Source: Collinsella sp. AF20-14LB
GTDB taxonomy: Bacteria > Actinomycetota > Coriobacteriia > Coriobacteriales > Coriobacteriaceae
Assembly (NCBI RefSeq): GCF_003459505.1
Contig: NZ_QRWD01000009.1
Span: 1-64,000 of the forward strand
DNA length: 64,000 nucleotides
Direction: 5' to 3'
A model generated the notes under the pieces. It was not told the DNA's origin. It was given only the letters and a program-made list of their open reading frames with translations, and did not search any database. Shown here piece by piece: positions 11,175 to 19,941 of this stretch (position 1 is the first letter of the stretch; each line of letters begins with the position of its first letter). Made by a program: the position numbers and the translations under genes.

Positions 11175-11197
11175 CTATCGATCGAAGGAGACACATT

Positions 11198-11449
11198 ATG
11201 AAGGTTTCTGAAGTTTCCGAGACTCAGGCCGATAACCTGGTCCACATGCTCGACGCTTACGCCGAGAAGGGTGGCCACCACCTGAACATCAACGTCTTCA
11301 ACCGTGAGACGCTGCTCGACGCTCAGGCTCACCCCGAGAAGTACCCGCAGCTGACCATTCGCGTTTCCGGCTACGCCGTGAACTTCCACACGCTCACCAA
11401 GGAGCAGCAGGACGAGGTCATTTCGCGTACCTTCCACAACAAGTTCTAA
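11198..11449 (+). CDS. grcA: Separate glycyl-radical subunit of pyruvate formate-lyase (GrcA-like)
   Basis: An 83-residue protein that is the C-terminal domain of pyruvate formate-lyase on its own. [15 protein letters not shown] and [15 protein letters not shown] are nearly the same as in complete enzymes; the radical-bearing residue would be Gly58 in RVSGYA. E. coli GrcA (YfiD) is a similar spare domain that replaces a damaged one, but there the main enzyme has its own. Here the body ends where this protein begins, so it is likely an obligate subunit. The ATG follows GAAGGAGACACATT. The activase gene lies 1.5 kb downstream. Confidence 0.93.
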   Translation: MKVSEVSETQADNLVHMLDAYAEKGGHHLNINVFNRETLLDAQAHPEKYPQLTIRVSGYAVNFHTLTKEQQDEVISRTFHNKF

Positions 11450-11471
11450 AGGGGTTTAACTCCCGCAGGAT

Positions 11472-11602
11472 CGCCGGGGCTGTTTGGGCTACCTCCCAAA
11501 ACGTCCTCGGACATGCAAGAAGCCCTCGCTGCGCACTTCGTGCGGCGAGGGCTTCTTGCGTCCTGCGGAATATTTTGGGAGGTAGCCCAAACAGCCCCGG
11601 CG
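11472..11602. repeat. Nested inverted repeat, element A (30-bp perfect outer arms)
   Basis: Bases 11472-11501 and 11573-11602 are perfect 30-base inverted copies. Inside, GCAAGAAGCCCTCGC (11515-11529) pairs with GCGAGGGCTTCTTGC (11545-11559). The spacers are CGTCCTCGGACAT and GTCCTGCGGAATA. Elements B (15496-15680) and C (20980-21109) share these spacers although their arms are unrelated. It follows the glycyl-radical gene and may end its transcription. Confidence 0.85.
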
Positions 11603-11707
11603 GGGTCCTGTGTAGTCACCCTTTAGGCGGAACTCTCCTAATGGGTTGAGCGTTCTGGATTCTTGCTTGCTACCGTTTATCGCGTATAGCCACCGTTTGC
11701 GGAATAA

Positions 11708-11845
11708 GTAACACTCCTTAATAAACCGTGTAGAATCTCAGATAAGCACGGAGTTTTCCAGGGAGACGCTGTCCTTTGTTGTGTGCAAGGGGCGGCGTCT
11801 CTTTGGCGCTTGGAGGCCGTTCTGCAGCAGGACGGCGGACGTGCG
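11708..11845 (+). promoter_or_regulatory. Possible promoter and structured leader of degV
   Basis: GTAACA (11708) and TAGAAT (11731) are 17 bases apart, a moderate promoter match. Downstream, GAGACGC pairs with GCGTCTC across 11763-11802, with CCTTTG/CAAGGG inside, and GCCGTTCTG pairs with CAGGACGGC around 11817-11838. No known riboswitch was recognised. Confidence 0.35.
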
Positions 11846-11887
11846 TCACATATTCAAAAGCCAACGTCGAGATGGGTTGTGATGATA

Positions 11888-12742
11888 ATGGGCAAGTACG
11901 TAATCGTGGTTGAGTCTGGTTCGGATGTGACGCCGGAGCTCTGCGAGCGCTATGGCATCATGCGCGTGCCCATGCATGTCACGATTGGTGACGAGACCGT
12001 CGAAGACGGATCGATCGACCCGCTTGAGATTTACTCGCGCTGCAACGAGTTTGGCGTGATGCCCAAGACCAGCGGTTGCTCGCCGGCGGATTTTGCGCAT
12101 GTGTACGACCGCATTCACGCCGAGCAGCCCGACGCGACCATTTTGCATCTTGCGTATTCCGAGGTTACGACCTGCTCGCATCAGTCGTCGAAGATTGCGG
12201 CAAAGGGCCGCGATTACGTCTTCTCCATGGATACGCGCTTTGTGTCGGTGGGCCAGTCGCTTGTCGCCGTTGAGACCGCCAAGTATATCGAAGCCCATCC
12301 GGATGCCACCGTCGACGAGATTTTCGCCTTTACCAATTCGGTGATGGACCGCGTGCTGCTGGGCTTTGTTCCTACGGACCTTGCCTTCCTTAAGGCGGGT
12401 GGTCGCTTGTCCAACGTCGCGTTTCTTGGCGCCCATCTGCTCAAGATTAAGCCCTGCATTGAGGTAACGGGTGGCAAATTCGTGGCGACCAAGAAGCTCC
12501 GCGGCTCTATGCTCAAATGTGCCCGTGCCTTTATTGACCACATGGTTGCGAAGGGCGATATTGATTACTCGCACATTGGTTTGGCGTATTCAGTGGGCCT
12601 TTCCGAGGAGCTGCGCGACGATATGGAAGTCTATGCGCACGACCTGGGCTTTAAGGACGTTACCTGGACTCAGGTCGGCGGCGTCATCTCGAGCCACTGC
12701 GGCCCGACCGCCTTTGGCGCGGTGCTTACGCTTAAGGCGTAG
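11888..12742 (+). CDS. DegV family protein (fatty-acid-binding type)
   Basis: 284 residues, normal for DegV. The family binds a fatty acid and, as FakB in Gram-positive bacteria, presents it to the FakA kinase. Typical features are VVESGSDVTPELCERYGI at the N-terminus, KTSGCSPADF near residue 60, and the ligand-loop-like GRLSNVAFLGAHLLKIKP near 170. The start is ambiguous: ATG at 11888 (MGKYV) or two codons earlier at 11882, with only a weak ribosome site. No FakA partner lies in the window. It sits between the split pyruvate formate-lyase and its activase, but with its own leader and terminator. Confidence 0.88.
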   Translation: MGKYVIVVESGSDVTPELCERYGIMRVPMHVTIGDETVEDGSIDPLEIYSRCNEFGVMPKTSGCSPADFAHVYDRIHAEQPDATILHLAYSEVTTCSHQSSKIAAKGRDYVFSMDTRFVSVGQSLVAVETAKYIEAHPDATVDEIFAFTNSVMDRVLLGFVPTDLAFLKAGGRLSNVAFLGAHLLKIKPCIEVTGGKFVATKKLRGSMLKCARAFIDHMVAKGDIDYSHIGLAYSVGLSEELRDDMEVYAHDLGFKDVTWTQVGGVISSHCGPTAFGAVLTLKA

Positions 12743-12771
12743 GGCCTGGCGTCTATCGATTTCTATTGCTT

Positions 12772-12812
12772 CGGCGGCGAGCGGGTTGTGACAACCTTCC
12801 CGCCGCTTTTGC
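12772..12812 (+). terminator. Terminator between degV and pflA
   Basis: GGCGGCGAGCGGG with GTTGTGACAAC at the tip pairs with CCCGCCGC and is followed by TTTTG. pflA therefore probably has its own promoter. Confidence 0.7.
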
Positions 12813-12929
12813 GTGGAGTCAAATAGGACGATCAAATTGACCGCTAAACCGTTTCGCCATCAGGCGTATGGGCTAGAATGGCTCTGGCATTTTAATTGGT
12901 TGCATCCAAGGAGAGGCAAGGTAGCGCGA

Positions 12930-13748
12930 ATGGCAGAAATGACGCTTGAGGGTGTGGACGCTCGTCCCGAGGACTCTGCGTATGCCCTGGGTCGCGTGCA
13001 TTCGATCGAGACGATGGGAACGGTCGACGGACCCGGCATCCGCTTTGTGGTGTTTGTTCAGGGCTGTCCCATGCGCTGCGCGTATTGCCACAATCCCGAT
13101 ACCTGGTCTGTTAACGGCGGCACGATGGTGACCGTCGAGCATCTCATGGACGAGTTCCAGAGCAACCATGAGTTCTACCGTAGCGGCGGCATTACCGTTT
13201 CGGGCGGCGAACCGCTCCTGCAGCCCGAGTTTTTGGCCGACCTGTTCCGTGCAATGCACAACAACCCCGATGGCCGCGTACACACCTGCCTAGACAGCTG
13301 TGGCTATGCATTTGATCCCAAGCATCCGGAGAAGTTCGATGCTGTTCTCAACGAGACCGATATGGTGCTGCTCGACATCAAGCATGCCGATCCGGTTGAG
13401 CATAAAAAGCTGACCGGTTGCGATCCTGCGCGCATCCTGGCGTTTGGCGATGAGCTTGCCCGTCGCAAGATTAAGGTTGTTATTCGCCACGTGGTGGTGC
13501 CGGGTATCACCGATACGGCGGAGGAATGCGAGAAGCTCGGTCGCCTGATCGCTCCATGGCACAACGTGGTGGGCCTGGAAATGCTGCCGTATCACACGAT
13601 GGGTGTCGTCAAGTACGAGCAGCTGGGTATTCCCTATAAGCTCGAGGGCGTGCCCCAGATGGATACCGCGCGCATGCCCGAGCTGCGCAACGCCGTCATG
13701 GCCGGCATGAAAAAGCGCCGTGCGGAGCTCAGGTCGGCCATTGGCTAA
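12930..13748 (+). CDS. pflA: Pyruvate formate-lyase activating enzyme
   Basis: Radical SAM enzyme that uses S-adenosylmethionine and a [4Fe-4S] cluster to make the glycyl radical on pyruvate formate-lyase. The 272 residues contain the cluster motif C46-x3-C50-x2-C53 (GCPMRCAYCHNPD), preceded by TVDGPGIRFVVF, a family hallmark; TVSGGEPLLQ follows near residue 90. The ATG at 12930 is chosen because the protein begins soon before the conserved HSIETMGTVDG, with AAGGAGAGG 13 bases upstream. Its target glycine is on the separate 83-residue protein, so it must recognise that small subunit. Confidence 0.95.
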   Translation: MAEMTLEGVDARPEDSAYALGRVHSIETMGTVDGPGIRFVVFVQGCPMRCAYCHNPDTWSVNGGTMVTVEHLMDEFQSNHEFYRSGGITVSGGEPLLQPEFLADLFRAMHNNPDGRVHTCLDSCGYAFDPKHPEKFDAVLNETDMVLLDIKHADPVEHKKLTGCDPARILAFGDELARRKIKVVIRHVVVPGITDTAEECEKLGRLIAPWHNVVGLEMLPYHTMGVVKYEQLGIPYKLEGVPQMDTARMPELRNAVMAGMKKRRAELRSAIG

Positions 13749-13779
13749 CAAGCCCGTCCCAAATTGACTACCCTTTAAG

Positions 13780-13968
13780 ATGTGCAACAAGGTGGGTTGG
13801 GTCAGCGAGGATGGTTACTATTCGACATGCGATGCGGGCCTTATCGACATCGATGGCCGTACCTATGTCATGAGCGTCATGACATCGATGCCGTGGAGCG
13901 ACCGCTCGAGCGAGGTTACGGCCGCGATTGCAAAGGCTCTGTTTGATACGCGAGCTGCACTGGCTTAG
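13780..13968 (+). pseudogene. C-terminal remnant of a serine hydrolase (beta-lactamase-like)
   Basis: 62 codons resemble the C-terminal end of class A beta-lactamase-related serine hydrolases: a KVGW segment where K-S/T-G is expected, then DAGLIDIDGRTYVMSVMT and a final helix. The SxxK domain and signal peptide are missing and in-frame stops lie just upstream (13765). It begins only 31 bases after pflA. It is probably the leftover of a deleted gene; a small expressed protein is less likely. Confidence 0.5.
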
Positions 13969-14046
13969 CGTGTTCGTTTGGCGAGGTCAAACAAAATGCT
14001 GGTACCATACCGTGGTTGAGAATTTCGTATAGGTTTGGGGAATGGT

Positions 14047-14787
14047 ATGGCTACCATCGCGATTATCGGTGCGCTCGAAAAAGAGATCATGCAGATTAAG
14101 GAAGAGCTGAGCGACGTTTGCGAGGCGCGGGAGGCAGGCTTGACCGTTGTGAGCGGTGAGCTCGACGGTCTGACAGTTGTCGCCACAACGGCGGGCATGG
14201 GCACGGTGAACGCCGCCGCTGCAACACAGCACCTCATTAGCAAGTATGCTCCGCAGGCTGTTGTGTTTTCGGGCATTGCGGGCGGTTTGAACCCCAAGCT
14301 CCATATCGACGACGTGGTCATTGGCAAACGCCTACGCTATCTGGATACCGATACCGCGCTTATCGCCGAGTCCGCACCGGGGCTCGAGGAGTTTGGCTCG
14401 ACACCCGCGCTGGTCGATATTGCCGTCGACGTGCTTGCTGAGCGTGGGTTTGTTGATGCTTCGACAAATGCAGCCGCTTCGAACGAGGGAGCCAAACAAT
14501 TCCTGGTCGGCACGATTGCCACGGGTAACCGCTTTGTGACGGGCACCGCCATGCGCAACGACGCTATCGAGGCGACGCATGCCGATTGTGTCGGCATGGA
14601 GGGCGCGGCAATTGCCCATGTCGCAACCAAAAATGGTGTCGATTGCCTGGTGTTGCGCGCTATCAGCGATAATTGTGACGAGGCGTACGATGCAATTTGC
14701 GACCGAGAGTTCGATCTGTTCGAGTACGCGCGTGTCGCAAGTGACATCACGCTCGATATCGTCCGCCGCATTGCTGCTGCGCAATAG
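14047..14787 (+). CDS. mtnN: 5'-methylthioadenosine/S-adenosylhomocysteine nucleosidase
   Basis: Cytosolic hydrolase that splits adenine from methylthioadenosine and S-adenosylhomocysteine, clearing radical-SAM and methylation by-products. 246 residues; the N-terminus IAIIGALEKEIMQIKEEL and the segments VVFSGIAGGLNP, ATGNRFVTG and VGMEGAAIAHVA match MTA/SAH nucleosidases, and the conserved RAISDNCDE near residue 205 holds the catalytic Asp. The ATG at 14047 begins directly at the family's N-terminus; an upstream TTG at 14035 is less likely. engB follows after 38 bases. Confidence 0.92.
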   Translation: MATIAIIGALEKEIMQIKEELSDVCEAREAGLTVVSGELDGLTVVATTAGMGTVNAAAATQHLISKYAPQAVVFSGIAGGLNPKLHIDDVVIGKRLRYLDTDTALIAESAPGLEEFGSTPALVDIAVDVLAERGFVDASTNAAASNEGAKQFLVGTIATGNRFVTGTAMRNDAIEATHADCVGMEGAAIAHVATKNGVDCLVLRAISDNCDEAYDAICDREFDLFEYARVASDITLDIVRRIAAAQ

Positions 14788-14825
14788 CGCGCTCTTTTGT
14801 AAGAACCTACGACCAAGGAGTGTCC

Positions 14826-15416
14826 ATGGCCGATTCCATTAACTACCAGCTTGCCAAGTTCGTCGCCAGCTACGGCAAGGTTTCGCAGATTCCCGAGTCC
14901 ACCTGCCCCGAGGTGAGCTTTGTCGGCCGCTCCAACGTGGGCAAGTCGTCGATTATGAACAAGCTCTTTGGCCGCAAGAACCTGGTCAAGGTTTCCAGTA
15001 CGCCGGGCAAGACGAGCAACATCAACTTCTTTGAGGCCGACGACGTGCATTTCGTGGACCTGCCGGGTTACGGTTTCGCCCGTCGCTCCAAGGCCGAGCG
15101 CGACCGCTGGGCCGAGCTTATTGGCGACTTCTTTGACTCCGAGCGCAGCTTTAACCTGGTCGTATCGCTGGTTGACATTCGTCACGACCCCAGCAAGCTC
15201 GATCATGACATGATCGACTACCTGCAGGGCAACGAGTTCAACTTTATCGTCTGCCTCACCAAAGCCGACAAGCTCAGCCGCACCCAGCAGGCCCGCCAGG
15301 CAGCAGCCATCAAAAAGCAGCTCAACGTCCCGGCCGAAAACGTAATCATCACAAGCTCCCAAACCGGTGTGGGCATCGACGAGCTCAAGCGCCGCATTGC
15401 CGAGGCGTGCCTCTAA
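14826..15416 (+). CDS. engB: Ribosome-biogenesis GTPase EngB (YsxC/YihA)
   Basis: 196-residue GTPase needed for assembly of the large ribosomal subunit. The G motifs are visible: G1 GRSNVGKSS near residue 35, G2 TSNINFF around 62, G3 DLPGYG near 77, and G4 TKADK near 145. The ATG at 14826 lies five bases after AAGGAG; a GTG two codons earlier overlaps the ribosome site. It is probably co-transcribed with mtnN. It converges on thrB, with element B between them. Confidence 0.94.
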   Translation: MADSINYQLAKFVASYGKVSQIPESTCPEVSFVGRSNVGKSSIMNKLFGRKNLVKVSSTPGKTSNINFFEADDVHFVDLPGYGFARRSKAERDRWAELIGDFFDSERSFNLVVSLVDIRHDPSKLDHDMIDYLQGNEFNFIVCLTKADKLSRTQQARQAAAIKKQLNVPAENVIITSSQTGVGIDELKRRIAEACL

Positions 15417-15495
15417 TAAGTGCTTCAGTCTAGCAAGAGCCCCTACCAATAAAAAGCCAAACTATCAGCCCGGCGCCCCTTCAAAGCGTGGGTCC

Positions 15496-15680
15496 CTGTA
15501 GACATCCTCAGCAAGGTAGGCGCAGGGACGGTCGGGATGTTCCCTCAAAATCATTCCGCAGCGCGAAGGCCCCTTGTCCGTCGCTCCGTAGGAGCAGGAC
15601 AAGGGGCCTTCATGCGCGAGGACGATTTTGAGGGAACATCCCGACCGTCCCGGACAGGTATATGAGGAGGATGTCTACAG
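15496..15680. repeat. Nested inverted repeat, element B (three concentric stems)
   Basis: Outer CTGTAGACATCCTC (15496-15509) pairs with 15667-15680. The middle 28-base arms at 15525-15552 and 15624-15651 are perfect. The inner AAGGCCCCTTGTCC (15566-15579) pairs with GGACAAGGGGCCTT (15597-15610). The 13-base spacers ATTCCGCAGCGCG and CATGCGCGAGGAC match those of elements A and C in inverse orientation. The outer right stem includes the thrB stop codon. The site would serve both converging genes. Confidence 0.85.
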
Positions 15681-16556
15681 GTACTCGATTTGAGCGCCTT
15701 CCGTGTCGCACGTCAGAATATGCGTATCGCACTTGGGGAACTGCTCGCGCAGCTTGACCTGCAGGAACTTCGCCACGATGGTATCGTCGGTTACGGCCAT
15801 GAGGGTCGAGCCGGAGCCACTGATCCAGATGGTCTTGGCGCCGCCGTTAAGGCAGGTGTCGCGCACAGCGTTGTAGTCGGGAATCAGACGGCGACGATAG
15901 GGTTCCTGGATACGGTCGTCATTGGCGGCGGCAATCAGGTCCAGATCGCCGGTCTCGAGACCGCGCGTCATGCCGGCGATGCGGCCCATCTGCCATACGG
16001 CGGTGGAGAGTGGAATCTCCTGCGGCACAACCTTGCGCGCCTCGCTCGTATGCACCTCGTAGGGCGGAATCACGGTAATAAAACGCAAGCGATCGCTCAC
16101 CTCGTAGCGCAGGCACTGGGGGAGCGAATCAGTCGGCGTAAAGGAGCAAACGGCGCCGCCCAGGATGGCAGGGGCGACGTTATCGGGATGGCCCTCGACC
16201 TCGGTGGCAATGCGGACGAGCTCGGCACGGTCGACGGTGTGGCCCGTCAGCGCGGCGGCCGCCATGATGCCAGCGACGACGCAGGTGGAGCTGGAACCCA
16301 GGCCGCGAGCGACGGGTACATCGGTCTGGATGTCGATGGCAACGGGGAAGGCCTGCTCGCCCCAGGCGGCCAGAGCATCGACAAAGCTCACATAGACCAG
16401 GTTGTTCTCGTTTTGGAACTCCTCGGGGCAGCCCGTGATGGTGAGCTTGTCGGTACGCTCGAAGGTGAAGTGCGAGTAGAGGCTGACGGCCATGCCGAGG
16501 GTGTCGTAGCCGATGCCTAGGTTGGCGCTGGTTGCTGGGACGGTGATTTTGATCAT
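15675..16556 (-). CDS. thrB: Homoserine kinase
   Basis: Phosphorylates homoserine on the way to threonine; a cytosolic GHMP-family kinase. 293 residues, as expected. MIKITVPATSANLGIGYDTL is the typical N-terminus, and the ATP-binding loop PVARGLGSSSTCVVAG lies near residue 85. The ATG at 16556 follows AGGAGG; a longer frame exists but begins in unrelated sequence. It lies downstream of thrC in the same direction, separated by a 200-base gap holding an inverted repeat. Confidence 0.94.
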   Translation of the reverse strand: MIKITVPATSANLGIGYDTLGMAVSLYSHFTFERTDKLTITGCPEEFQNENNLVYVSFVDALAAWGEQAFPVAIDIQTDVPVARGLGSSSTCVVAGIMAAAALTGHTVDRAELVRIATEVEGHPDNVAPAILGGAVCSFTPTDSLPQCLRYEVSDRLRFITVIPPYEVHTSEARKVVPQEIPLSTAVWQMGRIAGMTRGLETGDLDLIAAANDDRIQEPYRRRLIPDYNAVRDTCLNGGAKTIWISGSGSTLMAVTDDTIVAKFLQVKLREQFPKCDTHILTCDTEGAQIEYL

Positions 16557-16570
16557 GTGGGTCCTCCTGG

Positions 16571-16682
16571 GCGGGTCTGGCCGTTTAGTTCGCTGCTCGG
16601 GCAGTCCTGGCTCGCTCGGAAAGCACATTAAGTGCTTTCCGGCTCGTGCGGAACTCGCGACGAACTAAACGGCCAGACCCGC
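16571..16682. repeat. Inverted repeat between thrC and thrB, possible degenerate relative of the nested family
   Basis: The 22-base arms at 16571-16592 and 16661-16682 are perfect. Inner GGAAAGCAC (16618-16626) pairs with GTGCTTTCC (16632-16640). The right spacer contains GTGCGGAAC, similar to the CTGCGGAnT spacer of elements A-C, but the left spacer differs. Confidence 0.8.
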
Positions 16683-16757
16683 TCGCATGCTCGTCATCAT
16701 CCCGAAAGCTTAATAAAAAGAAGGTGCGCCGGCTTTCGACGGCGCTTAATAAGGGGT

Positions 16758-18275
16758 TTAGTTGGTGCTCATTCGTTTTGCTGCAGACTCGACGTAGCTT
16801 GCCATCTCATCGACGTCGCAGACGTCTTCGAAGCGGACGGGCTTGGACTCGAGTTCGGCGAGCTGGGTCGGGGCGACCGTGTTGGTGGCCTGCTCGAGCA
16901 CACGCATAGCCTCAAAATCATCCTCGGGAACGTCGAGGCCCAAGGCGTCGCAGCAGGCTCGCGGGAACTTGTAGGGGCTGGCGGTCGAAAGCAACACGCG
17001 GGCCTTGGCGCCCTCGGCGGGAGCGACCTTTTCGAAGACGTGATAGCCGCAAGCGGTGTGCGGGTCGATCACGTAGCCGTTCGCGTCCCAGCAGCTCTTG
17101 ATGGCAGTGAGGACCTCGTCCTCGCTGGCCCAACCGCAACCAAAGACGCTCTGAATCTTTGCCAGCAGGTCGGCGGGAACTTCGTAGCGACCAGTCTGTG
17201 CCAGCTGCTCCATAAGGCCGGCAACGAGCTCGCAGTCGCCGTCGGACAAGAAGTAGAGCATGCGCTCCAGGTTGGAGCTAATAAGGATGTCCATCGACGG
17301 CGAGATGGTCGTGAAGAACGGGCGGTTACGGTCGTAAACGCCGGTGGTCAGGAAGTCGGCAAGCACGTTGTTCTTGTCGCTCGCCACGACGAGCTTGGCG
17401 ACGGGCAGACCCATGCACTTGGCGTAGTAGCCGGCCAAGATATCGCCAAAGTTGCCGGTGGGCACACAGAACTCTACGGCGTCGCCAGCCTCGATAGCGC
17501 CGGCGCGCAGCAGTTGCGCATAGGCGGCAAAGTAGTAGACAACCTGCGGCACCAGGCGGCCGACGTTGATGGAGTTGGCACTCGAAAGCACAGTGCCGGC
17601 GGCTTCCAGGCGCTCGGCAAGCTCCTTATCGGCAAAGATGCGCTTGACGGCACTCTGGGCATCGTCGAAGTTGCCGCGGATGCCGCAGACGGCGACGTTA
17701 TCGCCCTCCTGCGTGGACATCTGCAGATTCTGCACGCGGCTGACTTTGCCTTCGGGATAAAAGACGGTGATGCCCGTGCCCGGGGCGTCGGCAAAGCCGG
17801 CGAGTGCTGCCTTGCCCGTGTCGCCCGACGTGGCGGTGACGATCATGATGCGCTCGGCGCCGCCGTCCTTGGCGGAAGTGCGGGCCATCAGACGGGGGAG
17901 CATCTGCAGGGCGACGTCCTTGAAGGCGCTTGTGGGGCCGCCAAAGAGCTCCATCACATAGGTCTGAGGGACGTCAGCGCCCGGTGCGGCGTCGAGTTTG
18001 ACGAGCGGCGTGACCTCTTCGCTCGCGAACGTGCCGCGGTATGCCTCATTCACACAGGCCGAAATTTCTTCGGTCGTGTAATCATTCAGTAACATTCCCA
18101 ACACATCTTGAGCGATTTCAAAGTACGATTTATCTGCAAGCGAGCTGATATCGACCTGCTGGGTGCCGAGCTCGTCCGAGACAAACAAACCCCCGTCGGG
18201 AGCGATGCCGGTACGGATTGCCACCTTACTTGAGCACGATAAAGTGCGTCCTCGTGTACTATGATAAGTTCCCAT
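16758..18275 (-). CDS. thrC: Threonine synthase
   Basis: PLP enzyme converting phosphohomoserine to threonine. The 505 residues fit the longer bacterial/yeast-type class, with MGTYHSTRGR at the start and the PLP-lysine region FGGPTSAFKDVALQMLPR near residue 110. TATSGDTGKAAL near 150 binds the cofactor phosphate. The ATG at 18275 follows GAGGAG by nine bases; an upstream in-frame start is less likely. It is divergent from lysC across 104 bases, so the aspartate pathway is split between two facing transcription units. Confidence 0.94.
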   Translation of the reverse strand: MGTYHSTRGRTLSCSSKVAIRTGIAPDGGLFVSDELGTQQVDISSLADKSYFEIAQDVLGMLLNDYTTEEISACVNEAYRGTFASEEVTPLVKLDAAPGADVPQTYVMELFGGPTSAFKDVALQMLPRLMARTSAKDGGAERIMIVTATSGDTGKAALAGFADAPGTGITVFYPEGKVSRVQNLQMSTQEGDNVAVCGIRGNFDDAQSAVKRIFADKELAERLEAAGTVLSSANSINVGRLVPQVVYYFAAYAQLLRAGAIEAGDAVEFCVPTGNFGDILAGYYAKCMGLPVAKLVVASDKNNVLADFLTTGVYDRNRPFFTTISPSMDILISSNLERMLYFLSDGDCELVAGLMEQLAQTGRYEVPADLLAKIQSVFGCGWASEDEVLTAIKSCWDANGYVIDPHTACGYHVFEKVAPAEGAKARVLLSTASPYKFPRACCDALGLDVPEDDFEAMRVLEQATNTVAPTQLAELESKPVRFEDVCDVDEMASYVESAAKRMSTN

Positions 18276-18379
18276 ATAACACTGCTCCTCGGATGCCTTG
18301 GTCCCAATCGGTGAAACCATGGTATCAGAGCGCGCAAAATAGGTTCGCAGAGGCTTTTTAGAAAGGTAACCTCCAGCCC

Positions 18380-19768
18380 ATGATTAAGATTGCCAAGTTT
18401 GGCGGCTCGTCGGTCGCCGACGCCGAACACTTTAAGAAGATCAAGGCCATCGTCGATGCCGATCCGGCCCGCCGTTTTGTGGTGGTTTCTGCCTGCGGTC
18501 GCCGTTTTAAGGGCGACACCAAGGTGACCGATCTGCTCTACTTGGTCAACGCGCACGTCAAGTACCACGTGTCGTGCGAGGAGCTGCTCGAGGACATCGG
18601 CCAGCGCTATTTTGATATCGCTGACGAGCTGGGGCTCACCTATCCCATCCGCGAAGAGTTTGCGGCCTTTGCCGAGCGTGCTCGCTCCGGTGGCTACTCT
18701 ACTGAGGAGCTCGTAAGCCGCGGCGAGTACTTTACCGCTCGCCTGATGGCCGAGTACCTGGGCCTGCCGTTCCTGGATGCCGCGACGGTCGTGGCGTTCC
18801 ATCATGACGGTACGCTCAGCATGAACCGCACCGCCGAGCTGGTGCAGGAGTACGGCCAGCAGGGCGGCTTTGTTATGCCCGGTTTCTACGGCGCGACGCG
18901 TGAGGGGCAGATCAAGCTGCTCGACCGTGGCGGCGGCGATATTTCCGGCTCGATTCTGGCCAAGTGCCTTGGTGCCGACCTGTACGAGAACTGGACCGAC
19001 GTTTCGGGCTTCTATTCTGCCGATCCGCGTATTGTTCCCGAGGCTCAGCCCATTGCGCGCGTTACCTACGAGGAGCTGCGCGAGCTTTCGTACATGGGTG
19101 CAAGCGTCCTGCACGAGGAGGCCGTGTTCCCCGTGCGCGAGGCAGGCATTCCGCTGGTCATCAAGAACACCAATGCGCCGCAGGACCCCGGCACCATCAT
19201 TAGCGAGACGGCTGACGAGGGTGAGGCGGAGCCTATCATTACCGGCGTGACCGGCAAGCGCGGCTTTGTCGCCATCAACGTTGCCCGCGACCGCACCAAG
19301 CCCCGTGTCGGCTTTATGCGCCGTGCACTTTCGGTGTTCGAACGCTATGACGTTTCCGTCGAGCATATGCCCACCGGCGTCGACCGCTTTGGCGCCGTGG
19401 TGCAGGAGCAGGATGTGCACGACTCGCTGTACTCGCTCGTGGGCGACATTCAGCAGGAGGTCGAGCCGCTCGAGATCGAGGTTGTCGAGGGTTTGGCGCT
19501 CATCGCGACCGTCGGCCGTAACCTTCGCGGCCGCGCAGGTATCTCGGGCCATCTGTTTGGCATGCTTGGTCAGGCCGGCGTGAGCGTACGTATGATTTCG
19601 CAGAGCTGCGACGAGATCAACATCATTATCGGCGTAGAGGAGAAGGACTTCGACCTGGCGATTCGGACCATTTACCGCGCCTTCTCCGACGAGAACGGCA
19701 TTGTGAAGGTCTCCGACCTGGAGGCTCCCGTGCCGGTCGATCCCGCTCCGGCCGCGCTCCACAAGTAG
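18380..19768 (+). CDS. lysC: Aspartate kinase
   Basis: First step of the aspartate family (lysine, methionine, threonine): phosphorylation of aspartate. 462 residues: the kinase domain starts with IKIAKFGGSSVADAEHFKK and holds RGGGDISGS near residue 175; two ACT-type regulatory regions fill about 310-460 (GISGHLFGMLGQAGVSVRMI). Allosteric inhibition by an end product is expected, but its identity cannot be read. An AAAGGTAACCTCC stretch precedes the ATG. asd follows 173 bases downstream. Confidence 0.94.
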   Translation: MIKIAKFGGSSVADAEHFKKIKAIVDADPARRFVVVSACGRRFKGDTKVTDLLYLVNAHVKYHVSCEELLEDIGQRYFDIADELGLTYPIREEFAAFAERARSGGYSTEELVSRGEYFTARLMAEYLGLPFLDAATVVAFHHDGTLSMNRTAELVQEYGQQGGFVMPGFYGATREGQIKLLDRGGGDISGSILAKCLGADLYENWTDVSGFYSADPRIVPEAQPIARVTYEELRELSYMGASVLHEEAVFPVREAGIPLVIKNTNAPQDPGTIISETADEGEAEPIITGVTGKRGFVAINVARDRTKPRVGFMRRALSVFERYDVSVEHMPTGVDRFGAVVQEQDVHDSLYSLVGDIQQEVEPLEIEVVEGLALIATVGRNLRGRAGISGHLFGMLGQAGVSVRMISQSCDEINIIIGVEEKDFDLAIRTIYRAFSDENGIVKVSDLEAPVPVDPAPAALHK

Positions 19769-19838
19769 CTGCTATCCCAGTAGATTTTTGGGACTTGCTT
19801 CAAAAACTACGGCGGGGCGTTTCGTTTCGGTTTCGTTT

Positions 19839-19872
19839 CGACGGGGCGGGTTTCGTGCCCGCCCTGTTCTTG
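19839..19872 (+). terminator. Hairpin between lysC and asd
   Basis: GGGGCGGG pairs with CCCGCCCT around TTTCGTG and is followed by GTTCTTGT, a weak terminator. Just upstream is a short tandem GTTTCGTTTCG repeat. Confidence 0.5.
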
Positions 19873-19941
19873 TATACACTGGCAACAATAATCGGCCTGC
19901 TCGGCGTGCGGGCAAAAGCCACAGCCTTTAAAGGGGGAAGC

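Noticed and set aside
11755..11845. Known riboswitch in the degV leader
   Set aside because: The hairpins are clear but match no riboswitch core I can recognise.
18086..19762. 558-codon open frame antisense to lysC
   Set aside because: Shadow of the aspartate kinase frame; no domain or ribosome site.
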